A stretch of DNA of 49,643 nucleotides from Zoogloea sp. (GTDB taxonomy: Bacteria; Pseudomonadota; Gammaproteobacteria; Burkholderiales; Rhodocyclaceae). The DNA lies in NCBI GenBank assembly GCA_009026175.1, contig WBTZ01000017.1, forward strand, positions 1 through 49,643, in the 5' to 3' direction. The translations under genes and the position numbers were made by a program. The notes under the pieces are model-generated. The model ran no database searches. It worked only from the letters and a program-made list of their open reading frames with translations, and was not told the DNA's origin. Position 1 is the first letter of the stretch. Each line of letters opens with the position of its first letter. Of the stretch, positions 38,749 to 49,643 are shown in pieces.

Positions 38749-39051
38749 CTGGGTCCTACCTTGACGGGCGCGGGCGGGTGGCGCCGGGTGCGAAATACGA
38801 AAGCCTGCAATTGTAGCCGATGGTGGGGGTGGCCGAACCCGGGCCGGCGGGAAATGGCGTCCTGCCGCCACCGGGACAAGGGCGCCGCCGGGCGGATCGC
38901 CACTGTTTTGTTGCGGGCGTAACCGTTTTGGCGGGAAAAGTGGAGTCCGCGCTGGGCATTGGCTGGCATATCCACGACAATTCAGCATCAAGAGCGGGCA
39001 GTCGGGGATGGCATGCCTGCCTGTTACCGAAATGCATAGAGAGTTCCAACA
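38749..39051. other. 303-bp divergent intergenic region between glnS and the receptor gene
   Basis: No convincing gene lies here. On the minus strand TACAAT (38810-38815) is a candidate -10 for glnS with a poor -35. The part nearer the receptor gene contains the AT-rich stretch ACTGTTTTGTTGCGG and GTAACCGTTTTGGCGGG around 38901-38937, but no clear promoter pair. I saw no RNA gene or repeat. Confidence 0.5.
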
Positions 39052-41079
39052 ATGAACCGAGTCAAAGCCAGTTTCCTGGTTGCCGTCGTGTGGGGGTGTT
39101 CGGCGGCGCAGGGGGGAGAGGCGCCGCTGGTTGATCTGACGCTCGAGGAGCTGGCCCGTCTCGATGTGGCGACGGTATCCCGCAAGGCACAGAAGCTCTC
39201 CGATACGCCCGCGGCGGTCACCGTGCTGTCTGCCGAGGAGATCCGCCGCAGCGGTGCGCGCAGCATTCCCGAGGCCTTGCGCGACGTGCCGGGGGTGACC
39301 GTGTCGCAGATCGGTTCGGGGCGCTGGGCGGTCGGGGTGCGGGGCACCGACGGCCGCTTCTCCAACAAGCTGCTGGTCCAGATCGACGGGCGCAGCGTGT
39401 ACAGCCCGCTGTTCTCCGGGGTGTTCTGGGAGTCCCTGGATGTCATGCTCGAGGATGTCGAGCGCATCGAGGTGATTCGCGGCGCCGGGGCTTCCCTGTG
39501 GGGCGCCAACGCGGTCAATGGCGTGATCAACATTGTGACCCGCAAGGCGACGTCCACCCGTGGCGGGCTGGTCTCCGCGGCCATTGATGACAAGGGGCGT
39601 CCCACGGTGGCCGTCCGTCAGGGCATCGACCTGGGGGAGGCCGGGGCGGGCCGGGTCTATATCAAGGGGAGCGAGCTGTCCCGCTCCCGCTCTGTCAATG
39701 ACCGCGAGGACTCCGACAGCAACCGGGGCTGGAGCGCGGGTTTCCGTCTCGATGGTGCCGGCTCGGGCGAGGATGCCTGGTCGGTGCTGGGCAATGCCTA
39801 TCGCCGGACCAGCGCCGAGAATATCGTCAGCTCCTCGGTGGCCGGGTTCCAGGGGCTCTATCCGATCAACTTCGAGTTCGAAGGGAGCAGCCTGCAGGGG
39901 CGGCGCAACTGGGGCTGGCTGGGGGGCGAGGCGTCCCTGCAGGCCTACGTGGATCACCAGTTCGCCAACGTGGGCTCCTACGGGCGGGGCACCGTCGATA
40001 CGATCGATGCAGACTTCCAGCATCGCCTGGCACCCGAGGGCGCCCATGAGCTGATGTGGGGGCTGGGGGCCCGCTACCTGCGCACCGAGATCATTGCGGC
40101 CACCAGCATCCTGGGGGTCGATCCCGCGCGGCGCCATTCGCGGGTCCTGAGCGCCTTCGTGCAGGATGAGATCACGTTGGTGCCCAAGACCTGGAAGCTG
40201 ACGCTGGGGGGGCGCTTCGAGTATTCCAGCCTGACCCGCTTCGAGCCCCAGCCCACGGCGCGGCTGATGTGGACGCCGAGCATGGACGACAGCCTGTGGA
40301 CCAGCTGGTCGCGGGCTGCGCGGACACCGTCCATCGGGGAGAGCGACGCCACCATCCTCTATGGCTTCCAGGCTGCGCCGCCGCGGGCTCCGTTCCCTGC
40401 GGTGGCGACGATCTCCAGCCCGGGGCCGGACTGGAACCGCCGTGCTGAACGCCTCGATGCCTTTGAGCTTGGCTACCGCCGCAATCTGGGGAGCGCCAGT
40501 CTGGAGGCGGTGGCCTTCTACAATGACTACCGCCGCCTGATCGGCACGCGGACGGATCCGAATGGCCTCAGCTTCCCGGGGCTGCCCATTCCGATACCAC
40601 CCTATTACGCGCCCAGCCAGTCCCTCTACCGGGGCAATTTCAGTGCTGCCCGGAGCCACGGCCTTGAGCTGGGGCTCGACCTGCCGGTCACGGCCAGCCT
40701 GCGCCTGCAGGCCAGCTACACGGTGATGGACAGCCGGGCGAAATCGAGCAACGATCCGGCCCTCGAGGCCTATGGCCGAAATCTCGAAACCACCTCGCCC
40801 CACCACTGGGGCACGCTGCGGGCGATGATGAATGCCGGGCGTGGTCACGAGTTCGATGTGATCCTGCGCCGGGTCGGGGCCATCGGGACGGCGGGCGTGC
40901 CCGCCTACACCACGGTCGATCTGCACTATGGCTGGCGGGTGGGGCCGCTCTTCGACCTGTCCCTCGGCATCCAGAACCTCTTCGATCCGCTGCACCTCGA
41001 GTACGTGTCGAACTTCTTCCCGGGGCAGCCCGCCTATCAGCCCCGCCGGGGCTACATGCAGGGCGTCTGGCGGTACTGA
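39052..41079 (+). CDS. TonB-dependent-receptor-like outer-membrane protein
   Basis: A 675-residue barrel with a signal peptide (about 1-22), a plug domain (about 45-165: VSRKAQKLSDTPAAVTVLSAEEI, IPEALRDVPGVTV, VRGTDGRFSNKLLVQIDGRSVY, IEVIRGAGASLWGANAVNGVINIVT, seen in segments) and a 22-strand-type barrel to the C-terminus. I see no clear TonB box; the mature protein opens with LVDLTLEELARLDVATVSRK. It is shorter than most siderophore receptors. It begins an operon with a YfiR-like periplasmic protein and a hybrid kinase, so a sensing role is at least as likely as uptake. The ligand is unknown. Confidence 0.88.
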   Translation: MNRVKASFLVAVVWGCSAAQGGEAPLVDLTLEELARLDVATVSRKAQKLSDTPAAVTVLSAEEIRRSGARSIPEALRDVPGVTVSQIGSGRWAVGVRGTDGRFSNKLLVQIDGRSVYSPLFSGVFWESLDVMLEDVERIEVIRGAGASLWGANAVNGVINIVTRKATSTRGGLVSAAIDDKGRPTVAVRQGIDLGEAGAGRVYIKGSELSRSRSVNDREDSDSNRGWSAGFRLDGAGSGEDAWSVLGNAYRRTSAENIVSSSVAGFQGLYPINFEFEGSSLQGRRNWGWLGGEASLQAYVDHQFANVGSYGRGTVDTIDADFQHRLAPEGAHELMWGLGARYLRTEIIAATSILGVDPARRHSRVLSAFVQDEITLVPKTWKLTLGGRFEYSSLTRFEPQPTARLMWTPSMDDSLWTSWSRAARTPSIGESDATILYGFQAAPPRAPFPAVATISSPGPDWNRRAERLDAFELGYRRNLGSASLEAVAFYNDYRRLIGTRTDPNGLSFPGLPIPIPPYYAPSQSLYRGNFSAARSHGLELGLDLPVTASLRLQASYTVMDSRAKSSNDPALEAYGRNLETTSPHHWGTLRAMMNAGRGHEFDVILRRVGAIGTAGVPAYTTVDLHYGWRVGPLFDLSLGIQNLFDPLHLEYVSNFFPGQPAYQPRRGYMQGVWRY

Positions 41080-41089
41080 GGATAGATCC

Positions 41090-41637
41090 GTGAGACGGGG
41101 CCTCTTCCACTGGCTGCTGCGCGCCACCGCTTTGTTCGCGGTGCTGCCGGCGCTCGCCGGTCCTCCGTCGGGTGAATACCAGATCAAGGCGGCTTACCTG
41201 CTCAACTTCGCGCGTTACGTCGAGTGGCCGGCGGGGCGTCTGCCGGCCGGGGCGCCACTGCGCATCTGCGTGCTGGGCCGGGACCCGTTCGGTGGGGCGC
41301 TGGAGGGGCTGGAGGGGCGTCAGGTCCAGGGGCATGAAGTGCGTGTGCGTCAGGCCGACAACCTGGATCAGGCAGCCGACTGCCACCTCGTGTTCATCTC
41401 CGGCTCGGAGGAGCGGCGCATGGGGCCGATCCTGCGCGGGCTGTCCGAACGCGCGGTGCTGACCGTCAGCGACATCGATGGCTTCGTCGAGGCGGGCGGG
41501 GGGATCGGGCTGGTCATCGAGGAGCAGCGGGTTCGCTTCGATATCAATCAGGGGCCGCTGTTGCGCGACAACCTGCGCGCCAGCTCCCAGCTGTTGCGAC
41601 TTGGCCGCCAGGTGTTCGGCGCGGAAAGGGGGGGGCG

Positions 41638-41641
<4 letters not shown>
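41090..41641 (+). CDS. YfiR family periplasmic regulator
   Basis: A 183-residue protein of the YfiR/DUF4154 family, periplasmic inhibitors of inner-membrane signalling proteins (YfiN in Pseudomonas). The signal peptide is about 1-23. The family opening is [19 protein letters not shown] (30-48), followed by [38 protein letters not shown] and FDINQ. C60 and C98 could form one disulfide; the second pair of the Pseudomonas protein is missing. The start is GTG 41090 with GAGGA seven bases upstream. It lies ten bases after the receptor gene and overlaps the kinase gene by four (ATGA). Confidence 0.88.
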
Positions 41642-44399
<2,758 letters not shown>

Positions 44400-44403
<4 letters not shown>

Positions 44404-46553
44404 TGACGCCAAGCGAACACGCTCAAGTCCTGGTCGTGGATGACGACCCCCTGACCCGCATGATGGCCACCGAGGCGCTGCGGGAAGGGGGCTTTGCCAC
44501 CATCGAGGCCGCAGACGGCTATCAGGCGCTGAGCGCCTTCGACAGCAAGCTGCCGGATCTCGTCCTGCTGGATGTGATGATGCCCGGCCTCAGCGGCTTC
44601 GATGTCTGCCAGCAATTGCGGGCCCGGCCGAGCGGTGCCCTGGTGCCCATCATCATGCTGACCGGGCTGGACGACAGCGAGTCGGTGCAGCGGGCCTTCG
44701 ATGCCGGGGCGACCGACTTCATCTCCAAGCCCATCAACTGGACGCTGCTGCGCTTCCGCATCCGCTACGTGCTGCGTTCGGCCCAGGTCATGAAGGAGCT
44801 CACCCGCAACAAGGAGAGCCTGTCCAATGCCCAGCGCATTGCGCGGCTGGGCAGCTGGGAGTGGTTCGTGGATGAAGACCGGGTGCAGCGCTCGGATCAG
44901 TACTACCGTCTGTTCGGCCAGTCGCCGCACGCTTTCGGCGCGGGCATGGAGGCGGTCCTCGGCCATGTCTATGCCAGCGACCGGGCGGCCGTGACGGCGG
45001 CCGTCGAGGGGGCCCGCAAGGGCATCGGCTACCAGCTGACCTACCGGGTCGTCTGGCCCGATGGCAGCGTCCGCACGGTGCTGGAGACGGCTGAACCCGG
45101 CGACGTGCGCGACGGCCGGGGCCAGCTGGTGATGGAAGGCAGCGCCCAGGACATCAGCGACCACGTGGATGCCCAGCGGCGCATCCGGCAACTGGCGTAT
45201 TTCGACCATCTCACCGGCCTGCCCAACCGCGAGTTCTTTCGGGAAAGTCTGCTCGGCGCGGTGGCCCGCGGGCTGCGCAACGACAGCCGATGTGCCGTGA
45301 TGGTGGTGGACCTCGACCGCTTCGCCCGCATCAATGACAGCCTCGGGCCCGAGCGGGGTGACCAGGTCCTGCAGGTCATCGGCCATCGTCTGCGCGAATG
45401 CATGGGCGACCGGGCGCCGGCCGAGCCCGCGGGCGGGGGCTCGCTGCCACGCCTCAAGGTGGCGCGCCTGGCTGCCGACGAATTCGGTGTGCTGCTCAGC
45501 GATGCCGGCAGTCAGGACGACATCATCGCGGTGGCCGAGGCCTTGCTGCAGGCGGTGCGGGCGCCGATCCGGGTGCCCGGGCAGGAGATCACCCTGTCGG
45601 CCAGGATCGGCCTGGCCGTGATGCCCGACCATGCGACCGACGCGGACGCCCTCCTCAAGGCGGCGGAGACGGCCCTCAACCGGGCCAAGCGGGTCACCGG
45701 CGAGCAGGTCGCCCTGTTCTCCGAGGAGATGAAGGTGGCGGCCTTCCTGCGCTTCACCCTCGAGGGTGACCTGCGGCGGGCGATCGGCGACGATGAATTG
45801 CGGGTCATCTACCAGCCCATCGTCGATCTGCACCGGCGGGCGGTGGTCAAGGCCGAGGCGCTGGTGCGCTGGCCCCACCTGGCAAGGGGAGCGATCCCCC
45901 CGCCCGAGTTCATTTCCCTGGCCGAGGAAACCGGCATGATCGTGCCGCTCAGCCGGGCGGTGATCGAGCGGGTGTGCGCCGACATCGCGGCGATGGAGCC
46001 CCATCTGCCGGCGGATTTCCGCTTCTGCATCAATCTGTCCGGTGTCAATTTCATGGACACCCAGCTCATCCCCACCGTGCGCGCGGTTCTGGCTGCGGCG
46101 GGGGTGCCCCCGGGGCGGATCGAGTTCGAGCTGACCGAGACCGTGCTGATGCGCGACCTGGACTACGCCACGGTCATCCTCGCCCAGTTGCGCGAGATGG
46201 GGGTGCGGGTGGCCGTCGATGATTTCGGCACGGGCTATTCATCGCTGGCCTACCTGCGCCGGCTGGCCGTGGATACGCTGAAGATCGACCGCTCCTTCGT
46301 CAACGAACTGGACGACGGGCAGGGCATCGCCATTGTCGAGGCGGTGATCGGCCTGGCCCACAGCCTGGGGCTGGAGGTGGTCGCCGAGGGCGTCGAGACG
46401 GCGTCGCAGCTGTGTGCCCTGTCGGCCCGCGGCTGCCACCTGATCCAGGGGTACCTGTTTGCCCGGCCGATGCCGGTCGAGTCCCTGCTCGAGGTGCTGG
46501 GGCGGGAGGTCTCGATGCCCGGCATGCTGGCCGGTACGCCAGCCCCCCGCTGA
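44400..46553 (+). CDS. Response regulator REC-PAS-GGDEF-EAL, probable c-di-GMP phosphodiesterase
   Basis: A 717-residue cytosolic output protein. The receiver (about 8-125) has the acidic cluster DDD (14-16), phospho-acceptor D58 in [10 protein letters not shown] and K110. A PAS-like segment (about 140-255) follows, then GGDEF (about 262-440) with AADEF (358-362) replacing GGDEF, and EAL (450-700). EAL residues are intact: E486-A-L488, ELTETV (577-582) and DDFGTGYSS (607-615). It should therefore break down c-di-GMP when phosphorylated by the upstream kinase's HPt. ATG 44400 overlaps the kinase stop; ATG 44403 is also possible. It ends 11 bases before the convergent HD-GYP gene. Confidence 0.93.
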
Positions 46554-46564
46554 ACGGAGGGCTG

Positions 46565-47857
46565 TCAGGGGTGCTTGTCGGGGCGGATGGCGATCGACAG
46601 GCGGATGCCTTCCGAGGCCTCCAGTTCCCTCAACTGGCGGATCAGGCTTTCGTCCAGCACGAAGTCGGCGGCCAGCAGCATGACTCCGTCGCGGGTCACC
46701 AGATCCCGGGCCAGCACCATGCCCGGCTTGAGGGAGGAAGGGTTCATGTCATGGCCGGTCTGGCTGGCGGTCTCGACGGCCCCGAGTACCTCGATGAGCG
46801 CGTCCACCGCCTGGGGGCAATAGCGTTTGCCGCGGTTCTGCTGGATGAAGGTGATCGCTTCGTCCTGCTTCATCTTGCGCGGCGACAGGCTGCCGATCTG
46901 CAGGCTGTCGAAATCATTGGCGACCGCCAGCACCCGCGCACCGTAGGGTATCGCCAGGCCTGACAGGCGGTCCGGATAGCCCTGGCCGTCCCAGCGCTCG
47001 TGGTGGGCCCGGATGAAGGTGCCCGCCTTGCGGAGGTTCTCGATGCCCATCAGGGCAGCCTGGCCGGCGACGGGGTGCTTGCGCAGCAGCCCCAGCTCGT
47101 CGCCGCTCATGTGCGATACCGGTTTGGAGAGCAGCTCGTCGGGCAGGCCGATCTTGCCGACATCGTGGAGCAGGCCGGAGAGCATCACGTCCTGCACCTC
47201 GGCCGACGGGAAGTTGAGCTTGATGGCGATCTTGCGGGCCAGGTCGGCGACGCGCCGGGAGTGGCCCGAGAGCACCCCCTCGCGCAGCTCGATGAGGTTC
47301 GAGAAGACGCGGATCGAGGTCAGGAACTGCTGCTTCAGCTTCTCGTGGGCTGCCTTCAGCTCGGCGGTGCGTGCCTCCACCTTGTCTTCGAGGCTGGCGT
47401 TGAGCGCCTTCAGCTCGGCGTTCTGGGCCAGGGTGAGGGCCTCCAGGCGGCTCTTCTCCCGCTCCAGGGCCTTGCGCTCCAGGGCTTCCCGGACGGTCAG
47501 CACCACATCCTGATCGTTCCAGGGCTTGGCGATGTAGCGGGAGATCTGGCCGGCATTGATGGCGGCGATGGTCGAGTCCATGTCGGCGTAGCCGGTCAGC
47601 AGCAGGCGCACCGTGTCCGGGTGGCGCTTGCGGGCCTCGGCCAGGAAGGTCGCGCCGTCCATGCCGGGCATGCGCATGTCCGAAATGATCAGGTCCACCG
47701 GCTGCTGGTCGAGGATCTCCAGCCCTTCGGCTCCGCCGGTGGCGGTGAGCACCGCATAGCCGTGGGGCCGGAACAGGCGGCGCAGGGACGACAGGATGTT
47801 GGCTTCGTCGTCCACGCAGAGGAGCGTGAAGGCGGCGTTGTCGGGGGAGGGGGTCAT
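46565..47857 (-). CDS. Response regulator with HD-GYP phosphodiesterase domain
   Basis: A 430-residue RpfG-like regulator. The receiver (about 10-125) carries DDE (16-18), phospho-acceptor D60 and K111. A coiled coil (about 127-178) leads to the HD-GYP domain (about 185-375), with HD at 231-232, HPVAG (261-265), and HHERWDGQGYP at 285-295, all intact. The domain is expected to hydrolyse c-di-GMP to GMP. A C-terminal extension of about 55 residues has no recognised domain. ATG 47857 overlaps the stop of the upstream kinase by one base (TAATG), so the two are co-translated and probably form a cognate pair. Confidence 0.94.
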   Translation of the reverse strand: MTPSPDNAAFTLLCVDDEANILSSLRRLFRPHGYAVLTATGGAEGLEILDQQPVDLIISDMRMPGMDGATFLAEARKRHPDTVRLLLTGYADMDSTIAAINAGQISRYIAKPWNDQDVVLTVREALERKALEREKSRLEALTLAQNAELKALNASLEDKVEARTAELKAAHEKLKQQFLTSIRVFSNLIELREGVLSGHSRRVADLARKIAIKLNFPSAEVQDVMLSGLLHDVGKIGLPDELLSKPVSHMSGDELGLLRKHPVAGQAALMGIENLRKAGTFIRAHHERWDGQGYPDRLSGLAIPYGARVLAVANDFDSLQIGSLSPRKMKQDEAITFIQQNRGKRYCPQAVDALIEVLGAVETASQTGHDMNPSSLKPGMVLARDLVTRDGVMLLAADFVLDESLIRQLRELEASEGIRLSIAIRPDKHP

Positions 47858-49643
47858 TACGGGGCTCCGCTGGAGGCCGGGTGGTGGATGGGCAGGGTGA
47901 TGCGGAAGGTGGTTCCCATGTCCGGGGTGCTGCTTACGCTGATCTTGCCATGATGTTTCTGGATGATGCCATAGGACAGGGAGAGGCCCAGGCCGGTGCC
48001 CTTGCCGACGGGTTTGGTGGTGAAGAAGGGGTCGAAGATGCGGGGGATGACATCCGGCGGAATTCCCCTGCCGTTGTCGCCCACTTCGATCCAGACCTGC
48101 TCGCCGGCCACGCCCGTGCGGATCGTGATCAGGCCGCGGCGATCATCCGGCATGGCCTGGGCCGCATTCACGAAGAGGTTCATGAAGACCTGGTTGAGCT
48201 GGGACGGCAGGCATTCGACGAAGGGCAGCTCACCGTATTCCCGGTGCACGTCGGCCCGGTACTTGATCTCGTTGCTGGCGATGTTGAGCGTGCTGTCGAG
48301 ACCGTGGTGCAGGTCGGAGGCCTGCCAGTCCTGGTTCGCATCGGAACGGGAGAAGTCGCGCAGGTCCTGGACGATCTTGCGGACCCGCTCGGTGCCTTCT
48401 TCGGATTCCCGCAGCAGTGCGTGGATGTCGTCGCGGATGAAGTCGAAGTCTGCCGCCTTGCGGATCTGCTGCAGCGCGGCGGCCTCCGCGGGAGGCAGGG
48501 CGCCTTCCCGTGCGGCATAGGCATCCACGACATCCAGCAGCTGATCGATATAGCCCTTGAGGCTGCGGATGTTGGAGTGCACATAGCCGATGGGGTTGTT
48601 GATCTCGTGGGCCACGCCGGCGGCGAGCTGGCCGATGGAGGCCATCTTCTCGGATTGCACCAGCTGTTCTTGAGTGTCGTGCAGCCGGCAGTTGAGATCG
48701 GTGAGCTCGGTGTAGCGCTTGAGGAGTTCTTCCTCGGCCTTCTCGCGGCGGGCGATGTCCTCTTCGAGGCGGGCCTTGGCCTGCTGCAACTGCTCCGTGC
48801 GGATGGCGACGGTGGCCTCCAGGTCGGCCTGCAGCCGGAGCAGCCCGGCCTCGGCGTTCTTGCGCTCGGTGACGTCCTGCAGGGTTTCGATGGCGCCGAT
48901 GATCTCGCCGAGGGCATTGCGCAGCGGGGCGGCCGTGAAGTGCAGCCAGCGGCCCTGGTCGCCCATGTGGGGGAAGAAGTCTTCCGCTTCGTAGGCGCCC
49001 TCGATCACCGGCGAGCGGCGCAGGCTCTTGGTGCCGTAATGGTCGACGATGGCCTCCATCTGGCCGGATACGATCAGGTCGGCCATGATCGGCCGTTCGG
49101 TCCGGTAGAACGCCGACCATTGCCGCCGGGTGCCGACCATGCTCCGGGCCGAAATGCCGATGACCTGCTCGCAGGCGTGGTTCCAGTGGGTGACCACATG
49201 TCGTGCATTGATGACCAGGGTGGGGACGGGGTCGCCATCGATGATCTGGGTCATCAGCTGCTGGGTCTGCTTCTGGGCCGTCTCGGCATGCTTGCGTTCG
49301 GTGATGTCGATGAAGCTGCAGACGAAGGTGTCCTCCCCCTGGATCGATTCGGTCGAGATGGACAGCTCGACCCATCGCTCTTCGGCCGAAGCCGTCAGGA
49401 TCAGGGTCTCGTAGCGGGCGGCGTGCCTCTCGCCGGCCAGCCTGGCGCGTCCCTGGTCGCGCACCTGGGCCGGGAAGAGCCTCCAGAAATCCCGGCCGGC
49501 GAGTTCCTCTGGCGCCAGCCCGGTGAGGCGCGACATGGCCCCGTTGGCGAAAAGTACGGGGCCACCCCGGTGCAGCAGGATGCCGGTGTTGAACGATTCG
49601 GCCAGGGGGAAAAGGCTACCTGGGATGAGGTAGGGGGAAACAC
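47857..49643 (-). CDS. PAS-domain sensor histidine kinase (5' end beyond window)
   Basis: The frame is open to the right edge with no start forced inside the window, so the N-terminus is missing; an ATG at 49536 lies inside a PAS domain and is not the real start. Two PAS domains are visible (about 49600-49280 and 49270-48840), each ending in an ITERK/VTERKN-type segment. A coiled coil follows, then the histidine box GVAHEINNPIGY and an ATPase domain with NLFVNAAQAM, DNGRGIP, FFTTKPVGKGTGLGLS. No membrane segment is seen in the visible part. It feeds the co-translated HD-GYP regulator. Confidence 0.93.
   Translation of the reverse strand, partial: VSPYLIPGSLFPLAESFNTGILLHRGGPVLFANGAMSRLTGLAPEELAGRDFWRLFPAQVRDQGRARLAGERHAARYETLILTASAEERWVELSISTESIQGEDTFVCSFIDITERKHAETAQKQTQQLMTQIIDGDPVPTLVINARHVVTHWNHACEQVIGISARSMVGTRRQWSAFYRTERPIMADLIVSGQMEAIVDHYGTKSLRRSPVIEGAYEAEDFFPHMGDQGRWLHFTAAPLRNALGEIIGAIETLQDVTERKNAEAGLLRLQADLEATVAIRTEQLQQAKARLEEDIARREKAEEELLKRYTELTDLNCRLHDTQEQLVQSEKMASIGQLAAGVAHEINNPIGYVHSNIRSLKGYIDQLLDVVDAYAAREGALPPAEAAALQQIRKAADFDFIRDDIHALLRESEEGTERVRKIVQDLRDFSRSDANQDWQASDLHHGLDSTLNIASNEIKYRADVHREYGELPFVECLPSQLNQVFMNLFVNAAQAMPDDRRGLITIRTGVAGEQVWIEVGDNGRGIPPDVIPRIFDPFFTTKPVGKGTGLGLSLSYGIIQKHHGKISVSSTPDMGTTFRITLPIHHPASSGAP

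Noticed and set aside
38811-38827. GCCGATGG near glnS as a third sigma-28 -10 element
   Set aside because: No TAAA-like element at the required 15-base spacing, and the last bases do not fit.
38749-41187. Upstream continuation of the glnS frame to codon 1386
   Set aside because: The part beyond 38748 is the antisense of the TonB-receptor-like gene and has no similarity to synthetases; family length and ribosome site support ATG 38748.

Overview
The window reads as chromosomal DNA of a GC-rich betaproteobacterium, most likely of the Rhodocyclales (Azospira/Dechloromonas-like). This rests on three things: the petABC-sspA-sspB order, a porin of the betaproteobacterial general type, and the density of c-di-GMP signalling genes. 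The genus is an inference from gene content and protein style. No rRNA, tRNA, CRISPR array, insertion sequence or prophage gene was seen. About 26 protein genes are supported; the first and last run off the window edges.

Layout. 1-8333 (-) is the 5' 2777 codons of a giant surface protein with a LEPR-type N-terminus, a DUF4347 domain and long arrays of cadherin-like and VCBS-type repeats. 8565-11229 (+) holds a family III CoA-transferase, galE and a DUF2237 gene, followed by a convergent dacB (PBP4). 12957-15578 is petABC (cytochrome bc1), followed by sspA and sspB. 16941-18529 has a bacteriohemerythrin and a YcgR-like PilZ protein. 18530-24701 is a carbon/amino-acid block: dadA (-), fbp (+) and a 1222-residue PutA (+). 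24711-28384 (+) carries a TamA-like barrel, a small cytochrome c and a strongly codon-biased porin. 28579-31634 (-) is rplU-rpmA-obgE-proB, driven by a near-consensus promoter. 31755-32564 (-) is a membrane-anchored NTF2-like protein.

The rest is mostly signalling. 32673-36752 (-) encodes an inner-membrane PAS-GGDEF-EAL protein, an outer-membrane barrel and a small PstS-like periplasmic protein, with a 4-base overlap and a 4-base gap. After glnS (-), 39052-46553 (+) encodes a TonB-receptor-like barrel, a YfiR-like periplasmic protein, a hybrid histidine kinase with receiver and HPt domains, and a response regulator with degenerate GGDEF and intact EAL. It converges, with an 11-base gap, on a (-) operon of a PAS histidine kinase (running off the right edge) and an HD-GYP response regulator.

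How the genes may work together. Three predicted c-di-GMP phosphodiesterases (two EAL, one HD-GYP) lie here and no intact GGDEF site does. Two unrelated operons share one layout: outer-membrane barrel, periplasmic protein, inner-membrane signalling protein, c-di-GMP hydrolysis. The PilZ gene and the PAS-GGDEF-EAL operon each have an upstream match to the flagellar sigma-28 promoter pattern, which would tie c-di-GMP removal and sensing to motility. The giant adhesin at the left edge is a plausible opposing, sessile-state output, but no sequence evidence links it directly to these regulators.
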